DNA of 46,187 nt. Origin: Hydrogenophaga sp. (GTDB lineage: Bacteria > Pseudomonadota > Gammaproteobacteria > Burkholderiales > Burkholderiaceae_C). The translations under genes were made by a program, and so were the position numbers. Positions within the stretch are counted from its first letter, which is position 1, and the number at the start of each line of letters is the position of its first letter. The stretch spans positions 1-46,187 of the forward strand of contig JAABQG010000025.1 of NCBI GenBank assembly GCA_011391595.1, read 5' to 3'. The notes beneath the pieces were generated by a model. That model was not told the origin of the DNA, did not search any database, and was given only the letters and a program-made list of their open reading frames with translations. Below are positions 34,642-45,123 of the stretch, in pieces.

Positions 34642-34726
34642 TTCGTAGTTCCTTGTGCGCGAGGGTAGAGCGACTGATGCCCCCGCGCCATAAGCCCCAG
34701 CATATGAGACGAATGCACGCACAGGT

Positions 34727-35671
34727 ATGAGAGATCAGGCCCTTTTCGACAAGATAGACCTCCACTTGATCAGGGTCTTGCATACCGTGTTGACTGAACG
34801 CAGCGTTTCGAAAGCCGCCATCCGCCTGGGCATGTACCAGCCGGCGGTCAGCGCGTCGCTGAAAAAACTCCGCGAACTCGCGGGCGACCCTCTTTTGGTG
34901 CGCTCAGGCGCCGGCATGGTGCCCACCGACGCCGGCCTGCGCATGCTCCAGCCCAGTTCAAGCATTCTTCGTGCCGCCGAATCCATGTTTACCGATGCGC
35001 GCGGCTTCGAGCCCGCCACATCACGCCAGACCTTCCGCATCGCCGCCAGCGATTTCCTCGATCCCTTGTTCCTGCCCCAACTGGTGGCGCAGATCAAGCA
35101 GCAGGCTCCCCACTGTCCAATCGAGATCCTGCCGCTTTCGGCCGAAAGCGACTACCGCGCGCGGCTGGCGCAGGGCGAGGTGGACGTGGTCATCGGCAAC
35201 TGGCTGAAACCGCCGGACGACCTGCACCTGGGCCGACTGTTCGGCGACGAGGTGGTCTGCCTGGTGGCGCGCGATCACCCTGCGGTGCGGCGCGAAAGCC
35301 AGGGCGGCTGGGATGCGGCCAGCTGGCTGGCAGGGGAGCACATTGCCCCCACGCCCACGCACCCGGGCGCGCGCGGCGTGATCGACGAACACCTCGATTC
35401 GCTGGGCCTGCAGCGCAATATCACGGCGCGCTGCCCACATTTCGGGCTGATTCCGAGCATGGTGGCATCAACTTTGCTGGTGCTGACCACCGGTCGCCAG
35501 TATTGCGAGCGGTATGTCGACAAACTGCCCGTCAAGGTCCTGCCATGCCCCATCCAGTTTCCGCGTCTGTTGTACTACCAGCTCTGGCACGAGCGCACGC
35601 ACGCGTCCAGCTCCGCAAAGTGGCTTCGCGAACGCGTCAAGGCGGTGGCCGCATCACTTCGGAAAGAATAG
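34727..35671 (+). CDS. LysR-family transcriptional regulator
   Basis: 314 residues. An N-terminal winged helix (about 8-66, LIRVLHTVLTERSVSKAAIRLGMYQPAVSASLKKLRELAGDPLL without gaps) is followed by a periplasmic-binding-protein-like effector domain (about 97-300). It is transcribed away from xdhA with only 85 bases between the starts, the usual arrangement for a LysR regulator controlling its neighbour, so it probably responds to a purine or related metabolite. It reads in the same direction as the transporter operon, which starts 65 bases after its stop, and may also control that. Confidence 0.93.
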   Translation: MRDQALFDKIDLHLIRVLHTVLTERSVSKAAIRLGMYQPAVSASLKKLRELAGDPLLVRSGAGMVPTDAGLRMLQPSSSILRAAESMFTDARGFEPATSRQTFRIAASDFLDPLFLPQLVAQIKQQAPHCPIEILPLSAESDYRARLAQGEVDVVIGNWLKPPDDLHLGRLFGDEVVCLVARDHPAVRRESQGGWDAASWLAGEHIAPTPTHPGARGVIDEHLDSLGLQRNITARCPHFGLIPSMVASTLLVLTTGRQYCERYVDKLPVKVLPCPIQFPRLLYYQLWHERTHASSSAKWLRERVKAVAASLRKE

Positions 35672-35736
35672 CAAATAATGACCATTCCGCGTTGGGCTTC
35701 GGCTGAAAAAGCCTTGAAAACAGGCTTGAATCACTG

Positions 35737-37299
35737 ATGAGCCCGCCCCGACTCCAGCTGGCGCACATCACCAAGCGCTACCCGGCCGTGGTGGCCAACA
35801 GCGACGTGTCGCTGACGGTGCAGCCGGGCGAGACCCATGCCGTGCTCGGCGAGAACGGCGCCGGCAAGTCCACGCTGATGAAGATCATCTACGGCTCGGT
35901 CAAGCCCGACGACGGCACGGTGGCCTTCAATGGCCAGCCGGTGCAGATCCGCAACCCGCAGGAGGCGCGCGCCCTGGGCATCAGCATGGTGTTCCAGCAT
36001 TTCAGCCTGTTCGATACCCTGACCGTGGCCGAGAACGTCTGGCTCGGGCTGGACAAAAGCCTGAGCCTGAAGGAGGTCACCGCGCGCATCGAGGCCAAGG
36101 CACGCGAATACGGCCTGGACATCGACCCCGGGCGCCCGGTGCACACCCTGAGCGTGGGCGAGATGCAGCGCGTCGAGATCATCCGTGCGCTGCTGAGCAA
36201 CCCGCAACTGCTGATCCTGGACGAACCCACCTCGGTGCTCACGCCGCAGGCGGTCGAAAAACTCTTCGTGGTGCTGAAGAAGCTGGCCTCCGAAGGCTGC
36301 AGCATCCTGTACATCAGCCACAAGCTGCACGAGATTCGCGAGCTCTGCACCGCCTGCACCGTGCTGCGCGGCGGCAAGGTCACCGGCATCTGCGACCCGC
36401 GCGAGGAGTCCAACGCATCCCTGAGCCGTCTGATGATCGGCGCCGAGCCGCCGGCCTTGCAGCATCGTGAGGTGAAGACCGGCGCGACCGTGCTCAGCGT
36501 CAAGATGCTCGACGTGGCGCGCGAATCGCCCTTCGGCGTGGACCTGCACGACGTGTCGATGCAGGTACGTGCCGGCGAAGTGGTCGGCATCGCCGGCGTC
36601 TCGGGCAACGGCCAGCGCGAGCTGCTGTACGCGCTGTCGGGCGAAGACACGCGAGCCAAACCCGGCATGATCGAAGTCAGCGGGCAGCCCGCAGGCCGGA
36701 TGGACCCGCGCCAGCGGCGCGCGCTCGGCGTGCATTTTGTTCCCGAGGAGCGGCTCGGGCGCGGCGCCGTGCCCATGCTGGGGCTGGCGCACAACCTGAT
36801 GCTCACGCGCAGCGAGGCCATCGGGCGCGGCGGCTGGATCAACCTCAAAACGCTGGAGCGCCAGGCGCAGGGCATCATCGAGCGCTTCAATGTCAAGACC
36901 GGCGGGCCCAACGCCGCGGCCAAATCGCTGTCGGGTGGCAACCTGCAGAAGTTCATCGTCGGGCGCGAGATCGACGCCAAGCCCACCTTGCTGATCGTCT
37001 CGCAGCCGACCTGGGGCGTCGATGTGGGGGCGGCGGCGCAGATCCGCGGGGAAATCCTGGCACTGCGCGACGCGGGTTGCGCGGTGCTGGTGGTGAGCGA
37101 GGAACTCGACGAGCTGTTCGAGATCTGCGATCGTCTGCACGTCATGGCCAAGGGCCATCTGTCGCCCTCGATCGACCGGGCCGACGCCACGGTCGCCCAG
37201 ATGGGCGAATGGATGAGCGGGCTGTGGCACGACGACGTGCAGGCCCGGCTGGCGGCCATGGCCAAGGCATCGCGGGAGGCCTCCGATGCTCAAGCTTGA
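35737..37299 (+). CDS. BMP-family (purine/nucleoside) ABC transporter ATPase, two-domain
   Basis: 520 residues with two ATPase domains. The first has Walker A GENGAGKST (38-46), the LSVGE signature and Walker B LLILDEPTSVL. The second starts near residue 255 with GVSGNGQREL (degenerate Walker A), the signature LSGGNLQKF and IVSQPTWGVDVGAA, the normal state in the RbsA/YufO-type group. It powers uptake with the two permeases downstream. It overlaps the first permease gene by 14 bases. ATG at 35737. The transporter class with a BMP-type binding protein imports nucleosides or related purines. Confidence 0.95.
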   Translation: MSPPRLQLAHITKRYPAVVANSDVSLTVQPGETHAVLGENGAGKSTLMKIIYGSVKPDDGTVAFNGQPVQIRNPQEARALGISMVFQHFSLFDTLTVAENVWLGLDKSLSLKEVTARIEAKAREYGLDIDPGRPVHTLSVGEMQRVEIIRALLSNPQLLILDEPTSVLTPQAVEKLFVVLKKLASEGCSILYISHKLHEIRELCTACTVLRGGKVTGICDPREESNASLSRLMIGAEPPALQHREVKTGATVLSVKMLDVARESPFGVDLHDVSMQVRAGEVVGIAGVSGNGQRELLYALSGEDTRAKPGMIEVSGQPAGRMDPRQRRALGVHFVPEERLGRGAVPMLGLAHNLMLTRSEAIGRGGWINLKTLERQAQGIIERFNVKTGGPNAAAKSLSGGNLQKFIVGREIDAKPTLLIVSQPTWGVDVGAAAQIRGEILALRDAGCAVLVVSEELDELFEICDRLHVMAKGHLSPSIDRADATVAQMGEWMSGLWHDDVQARLAAMAKASREASDAQA

Positions 37300-38350
37300 A
37301 CCGCGCCCGCAGGCCTCGAAATTCTGGAGCTACGGCTCGCCGCTGCTGGCGCTGGCCATCACCGTGCTGATCGGCGTGGCCTTGTTCATTGCGCTGGGCA
37401 AGGACCCGGTCAAGGGGCTGCAGGTGTTCTTCTGGGAACCCGTCAAGACGCCTTATGCGCTGGGTGAACTGATGGTCAAGGCCACGCCGCTGCTGGTGAT
37501 CGCGCTGGGGCTGGCGGTGTGTTTCCGCTCCAACGTCTGGAACATCGGCGCCGAGGGCCAGTTCATCATCGGCGCGGTGGCCGCGGGCGGCGTGGCGCTG
37601 CTGGCCGGCAAGGAGACGGGCCGCTGGATCGTCCCGGTCATCCTGCTGGCCGGCGTGGCGGGTGGCATGGTCTGGGCCGGGATCACCGCCTTGCTGCGCG
37701 ACCGTTTCAACGCCAGCGAGATCCTGGTCAGCCTGATGCTGGTCTACGTCGCCGACATGGTGCTGAGCCTGCTGGTCTACGGGCCCTGGAAAGATCCGGC
37801 CGGCTACAACTTCCCGCAGACGCGCACCTTTGACGCGGTGACGCAGATTCCACGGCTGATGTCGGGTTCGCGCGTCAGCGTGGGCCTGCTGATCGCGCTG
37901 GGCGGCGCGGCCGCGTTGTGGGTGTTCCTGTTTCGCACCCGCGCCGGTTTTGCCCAGCAGGTGGGTGGCCTGGCGCCAGCCGCGGCGCGCTACGCAGGCT
38001 TCTCGTCGCGCAAGGCGCTGTGGGTGGCCTTGCTGACCTCGGGCGGGGCGGCCGGCCTGGCCGGTGCACTGGAGGTGGCCGGACCGATCGGGCAGCTTAC
38101 GCCCTATGTGCCGGCGGGCTATGGTTTTGCCGCCATCATCGTGGCCTTCGTCGGCCGGCTGCACCCGGTGGGCATGGTGTTTTCGGCGGTGCTGATGAGC
38201 ATGTTCTATATCGGCGGTGAGCTGGCGCAATCCCGACTGGGCCTGCCCAAATCCATCACCGGCGTGTTCCAGGGCCTGCTGCTGTTCACGCTGCTGGCCT
38301 GCGACACGCTGATTGCCTACCGGCTCAAAGTCACCGGGAGGGCGACGTAA
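37286..38350 (+). CDS. BMP-family ABC transporter permease 1
   Basis: 354-residue inner-membrane permease of the BPD_transp_2 family, with about ten hydrophobic segments. GELMVKATPLLVIALGLAVCFRSNVWNIGAEGQF is the family's core region (first two-thirds of this stretch are membrane), and FLFRTRAGFAQQVGGLAPAAARYAGFS is the coupling-helix region facing the ATPase. The start lies within the ATPase gene and the stop overlaps the next permease start by one base (TAATG). Confidence 0.95.
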   Translation: MLKLEPRPQASKFWSYGSPLLALAITVLIGVALFIALGKDPVKGLQVFFWEPVKTPYALGELMVKATPLLVIALGLAVCFRSNVWNIGAEGQFIIGAVAAGGVALLAGKETGRWIVPVILLAGVAGGMVWAGITALLRDRFNASEILVSLMLVYVADMVLSLLVYGPWKDPAGYNFPQTRTFDAVTQIPRLMSGSRVSVGLLIALGGAAALWVFLFRTRAGFAQQVGGLAPAAARYAGFSSRKALWVALLTSGGAAGLAGALEVAGPIGQLTPYVPAGYGFAAIIVAFVGRLHPVGMVFSAVLMSMFYIGGELAQSRLGLPKSITGVFQGLLLFTLLACDTLIAYRLKVTGRAT

Positions 38351-39270
38351 TGGAATCCTATGCCTTGCTGCTGGCCGCCACGCTGAACGCCGGCACCGTG
38401 CTGGCGATTGCCGCGCTGGGCCTGCTGATCAACGAGAAAGCCGGCATCGTCAACCTCGGGGCCGAGGGCATGATGCTGTGCGCGGCCGTGGCCGGCTTTG
38501 CCACCGTGGTGCACACCGGCAGCGACTGGCTCGGCTTTGCCGCGGGCATGGGCGCCGGTGCCTTGCTGGCCGCAGTGTTCGGCGTGTTGGTGATCTGGCT
38601 CAACACCAACCAGTACGCCACCGGCCTGGCGCTGAGCCTGTTTGGCGTGGGTTTTTCGGCCTTCGCCGGCATCAAGTACGTGCAGGAAAAGCTGCCCGAG
38701 CGGCCCAGTTTCTCCTTCCCCGTGCTCGGCGATGTGCCGCTGCTGGGCCCGGCGATCTTCCGTCAGCACCCCTTGGTGTACCTGACGATTGCCTTCGCGC
38801 TGGGCCTGATCTGGTTCCTGTACCGCACCCGCGCCGGCCTGGTGTTGCGCTCGGTGGGCGAGTCGCCGGAGTCGGCCCACGCGCTGGGCTACCCCGTGCG
38901 CCGCATCCGGCTGGCGGCCGTGATGGCCGGGGGCGCCTTGTGCGGCCTGGCCGGCGCCTACATCTCGGTGGTGTATACCCCGCTGTGGGTCGAGGGCATG
39001 GTGGCCGGCAAGGGCTGGATCGCGCTGGCGCTCACCACCTTCGCCACCTGGCGCCCGGCGCGCATCCTGCTGGGGGCCTACCTGTTTGGCGGGGTGACGA
39101 TGCTGCAGTTCCACCTGCAGGGCGTCGGCGTGGAGGTGCCCAGCCAGTTGCTCACCATGCTGCCCTACGTGTCCACCATCGTCGTGCTGGCGCTGATCTC
39201 GCGCAATCCGGCCTGGATCCGCGTGAACATGCCGGCCTCGCTGGGCAAGCCGTTCTTTCCCGGTTCATAA
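38350..39270 (+). CDS. BMP-family ABC transporter permease 2
   Basis: 306-residue inner-membrane permease, partner of the one upstream. The family segment ALGLLINEKAGIVNLGAEGMM and the coupling region FLYRTRAGLVLRSVGESPESAHALGYPV are present, with about eight or nine hydrophobic stretches. The start overlaps the previous stop, so synthesis is coupled. The binding-protein gene follows at 42 bases after a short AT-rich gap containing seven T in a row but no clear hairpin. Confidence 0.95.
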   Translation: MESYALLLAATLNAGTVLAIAALGLLINEKAGIVNLGAEGMMLCAAVAGFATVVHTGSDWLGFAAGMGAGALLAAVFGVLVIWLNTNQYATGLALSLFGVGFSAFAGIKYVQEKLPERPSFSFPVLGDVPLLGPAIFRQHPLVYLTIAFALGLIWFLYRTRAGLVLRSVGESPESAHALGYPVRRIRLAAVMAGGALCGLAGAYISVVYTPLWVEGMVAGKGWIALALTTFATWRPARILLGAYLFGGVTMLQFHLQGVGVEVPSQLLTMLPYVSTIVVLALISRNPAWIRVNMPASLGKPFFPGS

Positions 39271-39312
39271 TCTTTTTTTCGCATTCCCAACCCTGTCCTT
39301 GAAAGACCTGAC

Positions 39313-40476
39313 ATGACTGATCTGCAAAAACGTTCCTTGCTGAAGGCCGCCGCCCTGACCGCCGTGGCCGCCGCGGCCCTGGTGGGTTGCGGCAAGAAAG
39401 AAGAAGCCAAGCCGGTCGAGGCGCCCAAGCCCGTGGCTTCTGCGCCCGCGCCGGCCAAGCCCGAGCCGCTGAAGATCGCTTTTGCCTACGTCGGCCCGGT
39501 GGGCGACGGCGGCTGGACCTTTGCGCATGACAACGGCCGCAAGGCGGTGGAAAAAGAGTTCGGCGACAAGGTGGTGACCAGCTTCGTGGAAAAAGTGCCG
39601 GAAAGCGCTGACGCCGAGCGTGTGATCCGCGACATGGCCGGCCAGGGCAACAAGCTGATCTTCGGCACCACCTTCGGCTACATGGAACCCATGTTGAAAG
39701 TCGCTGCCGACACCAAGGACGTCAAGTTCGAGCACGCCACCGGCTACAAGACGGCCGAGAACATGCGCACCTATGACAGCCGCACCTATGAAGGCGCCTA
39801 CATGGCCGGCGTGATCGCGGGCAAGATGACCAAGTCCAACACGCTGGGCGTGGTCGGCTCGATCCCGATTCCTGAAGTCATCCGCAACATCAACAGCTTC
39901 ACGCTGGGCGCGCAGTCGGTCAACCCGAAAGTCAAGACCAAGGTGGTGTGGGTCAACGAGTGGTTCAATCCGCCCAAGGAGACCGAGGCCGCCACCGCGC
40001 TGATCAACGGCGGCGCCGACGTGCTGATGCAGAACACCGATTCGTCGGCCGTGCTGCAGACCGCCGAGAAGATGGGCAAGCGCGCCTTCGGCTGGGATTC
40101 CGACATGACCGCCTACGGCCCCAAGGCCCACCTCGGCTCGGCCGTCATCAACTGGGGCCCTTACTACATCAAGGCCGTGGGCGACGCGCTCAACGGCAAG
40201 TGGTCCACCGGCCAGGCCTGGTGGGGCGTGAAGGAAGGCGCCATCGACATGGTGTCCGTCGCCGCCGACGTGCCGGACGACACCAAGAAGAAGATCGACG
40301 AAATCAAGGCCGGCCTGAAGGATGGCAGCTTCGTCATCTGGAAGGGCCCGATCATGGGTCAGGACGGCAAGGAAGTGCTGGCCAAGGACGCCGTGGCCGA
40401 TGACAAGTTCCTGGGTGGGGTCAATTTCTACGTCAAGGGTGTCGAAGGCAAAATCCCGGGCGGCGACAAAAAATAA
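39313..40476 (+). CDS. BMP-family substrate-binding lipoprotein
   Basis: 387-residue binding protein of the purine/nucleoside transporter (PnrA/BMP family). A signal peptide with lipobox LVGC (Cys26) is followed by a Lys/Glu/Pro/Ala linker to residue about 52 and the two-lobed binding domain. Family features are IAFAYVGPVGDGGWTFAHDNGRKAVE, IFGTTFGYMEPM, the TYEGAYMAGVIAGKMT hinge and VLMQNTDSSAVLQTAEKMG. The start at 39313 follows a weak GAAAGA. It is likely the most abundant product of the operon. Confidence 0.95.
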   Translation: MTDLQKRSLLKAAALTAVAAAALVGCGKKEEAKPVEAPKPVASAPAPAKPEPLKIAFAYVGPVGDGGWTFAHDNGRKAVEKEFGDKVVTSFVEKVPESADAERVIRDMAGQGNKLIFGTTFGYMEPMLKVAADTKDVKFEHATGYKTAENMRTYDSRTYEGAYMAGVIAGKMTKSNTLGVVGSIPIPEVIRNINSFTLGAQSVNPKVKTKVVWVNEWFNPPKETEAATALINGGADVLMQNTDSSAVLQTAEKMGKRAFGWDSDMTAYGPKAHLGSAVINWGPYYIKAVGDALNGKWSTGQAWWGVKEGAIDMVSVAADVPDDTKKKIDEIKAGLKDGSFVIWKGPIMGQDGKEVLAKDAVADDKFLGGVNFYVKGVEGKIPGGDKK

Positions 40477-40489
40477 GGTCGGCTACTGC

Positions 40490-41703
<1,214 letters not shown>

Positions 41704-41707
41704 AATG

Positions 41708-41737
41708 AAAAAGCCGCCCAGCGGGTGTGCGGGCGGC
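41708..41737 (-). terminator. Rho-independent terminator of the BON gene
   Basis: On the minus strand GCCGCCC and GGGCGGC pair around an 11-base loop (41713-41737), followed by five T (41708-41712). It also separates the convergent deaminase gene. Confidence 0.8.
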
Positions 41738-41792
41738 TGCTGCTCGCGCCGGTTGTTGTCAGCCGGCGCAGATCATTTTCAGGTTGGCAGGC

Positions 41793-42107
41793 TCAAGGGC
41801 GAACAGCGATTTCGTTTTTCACCGAGCGCACGCCACTGACGCCGCGTGCGATGTTTTCGGCGGCCGACTTCTCGGCGGCGCTCTTGGCAAAGCCTGAAAG
41901 CATCACGGTGCCATTGAGCGTTTCCACGCTGATCGACGTGCCGGCGACAGCCGGGCTATCGAGCATCTTCGCCTTGACCTGGGTAGTGATGCCCGCGTCA
42001 TCAACGTAGGCGCCAGTGGTCTGCTGGCCGCGGCTGACGGCACAGCCTGTGGCGGTGAGCATGACGATGGCCGTGACGGTGGCGGCGAGTGCAGTGCGGA
42101 TGTACAT
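41793..42107 (-). CDS. BON-domain lipoprotein
   Basis: 104 residues. GGAG eight bases upstream supports the ATG at 42107. An N-terminal signal with lipobox ATGC (Cys22) is followed by one BON domain (about 36-102: TTQVKAKMLDSPAVAGTSISVETLNGTVMLSG in outline, then GVRSVKNEI), as in OsmY. BON proteins bind membranes or their lipids and are often stress-induced. It is divergent from the collagen-like lipoprotein gene. Confidence 0.9.
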   Translation of the reverse strand: MYIRTALAATVTAIVMLTATGCAVSRGQQTTGAYVDDAGITTQVKAKMLDSPAVAGTSISVETLNGTVMLSGFAKSAAEKSAAENIARGVSGVRSVKNEIAVRP

Positions 42108-42433
42108 GGTGAATCTCCAGTGAAAAATGGTGTGATCTTGGGTAAGACCGGATGGTGAGAAGCCCCACACCGGGTTTCTGCTTTGGTTCTGGCTGGATGT
42201 TAGGAGCGCTCTTTTGGCGGGTCTGTGCGGCACCGCACGAAAGGGGGAACGTGTCTTTGCGCACGGTGCAGTTCTGCTTGTCTCGCCGCTGTGTTCGCTG
42301 ACGCACCGACAGTGGCGTTCCAGGCACTTAAGCTGCCCTTGTACCTTGTGCGAGAACCTCGATCGCATCGGTTTTTCCAAGGACTGGCCCGAACCCATCG
42401 CGCCACAACTGCTTATCCAATCAAGGATCTCTC
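42108..42433. other. 326-base divergent intergenic region
   Basis: Between the BON lipoprotein and the collagen-like lipoprotein genes. It must hold both promoters. No confident promoter, operator or RNA was picked out; the frames in it lack ribosome sites. Confidence 0.5.
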
Positions 42434-42664
42434 ATGAAAAACTCACTCCTCATGCTGGCACTTCTGGCCACCCTGGGCCTGGCTGCCTGTGACCGTCCTG
42501 CGGTGGTCACCGTGCCCGCAGCAACGATCGTCGTGCCCGGCCCCGCCGGTCCGCCAGGTCCCGCCGGCGACCAGGGCGCTATCGGAAGCCAGGGGGCCAC
42601 TGGAAAGGCCGGCGAGGGCACTACGGTGATCGTGATGCCTGCGGCCTCATCGCCTTCGAATTGA
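42434..42664 (+). CDS. Small collagen-like lipoprotein
   Basis: 76 residues. AAGGA seven bases upstream precedes the ATG. The lipobox LAAC (Cys19) ends the signal. After a short Val/Pro segment there are nine consecutive Gly-X-Y triplets (DNA 42539-42619, GPA GPP GPA GDQ GAI GSQ GAT GKA GEG), the collagen pattern, then a hydrophobic end. Nine triplets are few for a stable triple helix, but they could form a short trimer stalk on the outer membrane. Function unknown. Confidence 0.8.
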   Translation: MKNSLLMLALLATLGLAACDRPAVVTVPAATIVVPGPAGPPGPAGDQGAIGSQGATGKAGEGTTVIVMPAASSPSN

Positions 42665-42695
42665 ATCGACTCGCCACAAACACAAGGAGAAAGAC

Positions 42696-42854
42696 ATGAG
42701 CTTGGGAACCCTACTGTTGATCGTTCTGATCCTGATGCTGATCGGCGCCATTCCGTCCTGGCCGCACAGTCGCAATTGGGGCTATGGTCCCAGCGGCGGC
42801 TTGGGGCTTGTCGTGATTGTCATCGTGGTACTCCTTCTGATGGGACGACTATGA
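42696..42854 (+). CDS. DUF3309 small membrane protein
   Basis: 52 residues. AAGGAG lies before the ATG at 42696. Two hydrophobic helices flank a short Trp/Pro/His/Ser/Gly loop (IPSWPHSRNWGYGPSGG), which is the DUF3309 signature. Widely distributed in proteobacteria, of unknown function. It lies 31 bases after the collagen-like gene and probably shares its transcript. Confidence 0.85.
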   Translation: MSLGTLLLIVLILMLIGAIPSWPHSRNWGYGPSGGLGLVVIVIVVLLLMGRL

Positions 42855-42961
42855 TTTGAGCATCCGTTGCGCGTCCGGCCAGCGGCAAGCTTCTCCCGGC
42901 GTGCGGTTGATGGCTTTTTTGTATCGACGCCGGACGGGTTCTGAATTCCGAAACAGTTGCC

Positions 42962-44365
42962 ATGATGCGGGTCTGTCGATCAACGCTTGCCGGTTTTTGG
43001 CTTTCCACGCTTGTGGCGGGCCTGTTGATGCTGGTGGGTTGCAGCAGCCTGCCGACCATCGTGCCCGACCTTGCACGAAGCCAGGGCGCCCCAGTGCAGC
43101 TCTCTGGCGCTGGCGGTCCGCTGTCCGCTGCACAAAGCAAGGCGGTGCTGGATCGCCTTGGCAGTGGCGGGCAGGAAACCGGCATTTTCGAACGTCACCT
43201 GGCGATCGAGGAAGCGATTGCCGGCAGTCCGCTGACGACCGGAAACAAGGTGCTTTTGCTGCAGGATGGTCCGACCACCTACCAGGCCATGTTCAAGGCC
43301 ATCGTGGCGGCCCGGGACCATATCAACCTGGAAACCTACATCCTGGACGATGACGAGGTCGGTCAACGCTTTGCGCAGGCCCTGATCGACAAGCAGCAGC
43401 AGGGCGTGCAGGTCAACCTGATCCGTGACAGTGTGGGTACGATTGGCACACCGCCTGCCTTCTTCCAGCGGCTGAAAGACGAGGGCATCAAGGTCCTTGA
43501 ATTCAACCCGATGAACCCCCTGGTGTCCCGCAAGGAATGGGAGCTCAACCATCGCGACCACCGCAAGCTGCTCGTGGTTGACGGGCGCACGGCGTTTTTG
43601 GGCGGCATCAACATCAGCAGCGTGTACTCGGGTGGCTCTTTCAGCGGTGCATCGCGCGAGCGGCCTGATGGCACGCTGGCGTGGCGCGACACCGACCTCC
43701 AGCTGCAGGGGCCCGTCGTGGCCGAGTTCCAGAAGCTGTTCCTCTCGACCTGGGAAAGGCAAAAGGGCGACCCCTTGCCGGCAAAGGACTACTTTCCGCA
43801 GCTACAGAGCGTGGGCCGCGAGGTGGTGCGCGCCATCGGCAGTACACCCGACGAGCCCTTCAGTCAGATCTACGCCACCCTGCTCTCGGCCATCGGCAGC
43901 GCCGAAACCAGCATCCACCTGACCAATGCCTATTTCGCGCCAGACCCGCAGCTGCTTGCTGCGCTCGAGGCGGCGGCCGCGCGCCAGGTCGACGTGAAAC
44001 TCATCCTGCCCAGCCAGACGGATTCGTGGCTGGTCTTCCATGCCGGTCGTGGGTACTACGACCGGCTTCTGCGAGCCGGCGTGAAGATCTACGAGCGGCG
44101 CGGCGTGATCCTGCATTCAAAGACCGCGCTGATCGACGGCGTCTGGGCAACGGTGGGCTCGACCAACCTTGACTGGCGAAGTTTCCTGCACAACGAAGAA
44201 TTGAATGCGGTGGTTCTTGGCCAGGAATTTGGCGACCAGGTGCAGGCGATGTTTGCCAGGGATCTGGCAGCCTCTGACGAGGTGACGCTTGCCCGGTGGG
44301 TGAACCGGCCGCTTGATTGGCGCGTGAAGGAGCTTTTCGCGCGGGCCTGGGAGTACTGGCTTTAG
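42962..44365 (+). CDS. Phospholipase D/cardiolipin-synthase-like lipoprotein
   Basis: 467 residues with two HKD motifs: NHRDHRKLLVVDG in the first half and HSKTALIDG in the second, the catalytic pair of the PLD superfamily. An N-terminal signal ends in lipobox VGC (Cys27), so it is anchored in the periplasm or outer membrane rather than inserted like ClsA. Segments IHLTNAYFAPDPQLL and WATVGSTNLDWRSFLHNEE are typical of cardiolipin synthases. It may make or remodel phospholipids in the periplasm, or act on another phosphodiester. The start at 42962 has no strong ribosome site; 42965 (second ATG) is equally possible. Confidence 0.88.
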   Translation: MMRVCRSTLAGFWLSTLVAGLLMLVGCSSLPTIVPDLARSQGAPVQLSGAGGPLSAAQSKAVLDRLGSGGQETGIFERHLAIEEAIAGSPLTTGNKVLLLQDGPTTYQAMFKAIVAARDHINLETYILDDDEVGQRFAQALIDKQQQGVQVNLIRDSVGTIGTPPAFFQRLKDEGIKVLEFNPMNPLVSRKEWELNHRDHRKLLVVDGRTAFLGGINISSVYSGGSFSGASRERPDGTLAWRDTDLQLQGPVVAEFQKLFLSTWERQKGDPLPAKDYFPQLQSVGREVVRAIGSTPDEPFSQIYATLLSAIGSAETSIHLTNAYFAPDPQLLAALEAAAARQVDVKLILPSQTDSWLVFHAGRGYYDRLLRAGVKIYERRGVILHSKTALIDGVWATVGSTNLDWRSFLHNEELNAVVLGQEFGDQVQAMFARDLAASDEVTLARWVNRPLDWRVKELFARAWEYWL

Positions 44366-44402
44366 GCGCCGGCCCGCTGGCCGCCCCTGTGCCTGCGCGT
44401 CT

Positions 44403-44885
44403 TTATCGCGAGGGCGCGGGCACCGGCACCACCGGGTTGGGGGTCTTCGGCTCAATCAGGACAGATGTCGCGCCCGCTGGCATGACCACAGTTTCGACCT
44501 TGGTCAGTACACCACCGCCGGCAACGCTGCCTGAGTCAGAGCCATAGCCCAGCACGCGGGCCGCGCAAGCGGCCTTGTCTTCGCCTGTCAACACGTTGCA
44601 ACGTGACGTCGCATTGGCGTTGAGCTCACTGCGGGTGTTTGGGGGCGTGCGATTGCCTATCTCCGCGCGGGCATTGCTGGCTTCCCGCAGGCAGGTGGCC
44701 TGGTCTTGCTGGGACAGACCGTTCAGGCACGACTGAACTTCCTTCTTGTAGCTGCCCGAGGTGTCGATTCCCGTGGTGCCCGTGGCCACCTGGGCGCCGG
44801 CGCCAGCAGTCGTCAAGGCGAGCAGCGTCGCTACGCCAGTGGAAGCAAGGTGCCTGAGCAGGAGGCCGCTGGGTTGTGTCTTCAT
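44403..44885 (-). CDS. Exported hypothetical protein with four Cys
   Basis: 160 residues. AGGAAC precedes the ATG at 44885. A long signal peptide ends at AGAQV (about 38). The mature part has two Cys pairs with the same spacing type (CLNGLSQQDQATCLREASNA and CNVLTGEDKAACAARVLG), then a Gly/Ser/Val/Pro-rich end. I recall similar CLNG-TCLREA proteins in Comamonadaceae, unnamed. The Cys pairs probably form disulfides. Convergent with the PLD-like gene; 37 bases between. Confidence 0.8.
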   Translation of the reverse strand: MKTQPSGLLLRHLASTGVATLLALTTAGAGAQVATGTTGIDTSGSYKKEVQSCLNGLSQQDQATCLREASNARAEIGNRTPPNTRSELNANATSRCNVLTGEDKAACAARVLGYGSDSGSVAGGGVLTKVETVVMPAGATSVLIEPKTPNPVVPVPAPSR

Positions 44886-45026
44886 GATTGGGTTCCTGTT
44901 GTGGATCGGGCCAAGGCGACCCCGACCACACACTGCGCGCAACGCATGATCTGATCTGTGCGCCACCAGACAGACCCAAGGCGGGGCGCTGCGTACAGTC
45001 AAAAGCGCAGGTAACGCCAGAACCAA

Positions 45027-45043
45027 TTGCCCGAATCGGGCAA
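45027..45043. promoter_or_regulatory. 17-base near-perfect palindrome
   Basis: TTGCCCGAATCGGGCAA: arms of eight bases around one central base, in the divergent gap between the four-Cys protein and the glycine-zipper lipoprotein. Its size and symmetry suggest a dimeric repressor or activator site, but no nearby regulator is evident. Confidence 0.45.
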
Positions 45044-45123
45044 AAGCATATTTTGGCAAGCAGTCAACCGCTCCTGCCAGGCGAGAAGTTTCGGAGTTCT
45101 CATTTACTTAAAGAGGTCATTCC

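Noticed and set aside
42214..42492. Short frames in the gap before the collagen-like lipoprotein
   Set aside because: No ribosome sites, Cys/Arg-rich products without pattern; treated as non-coding.
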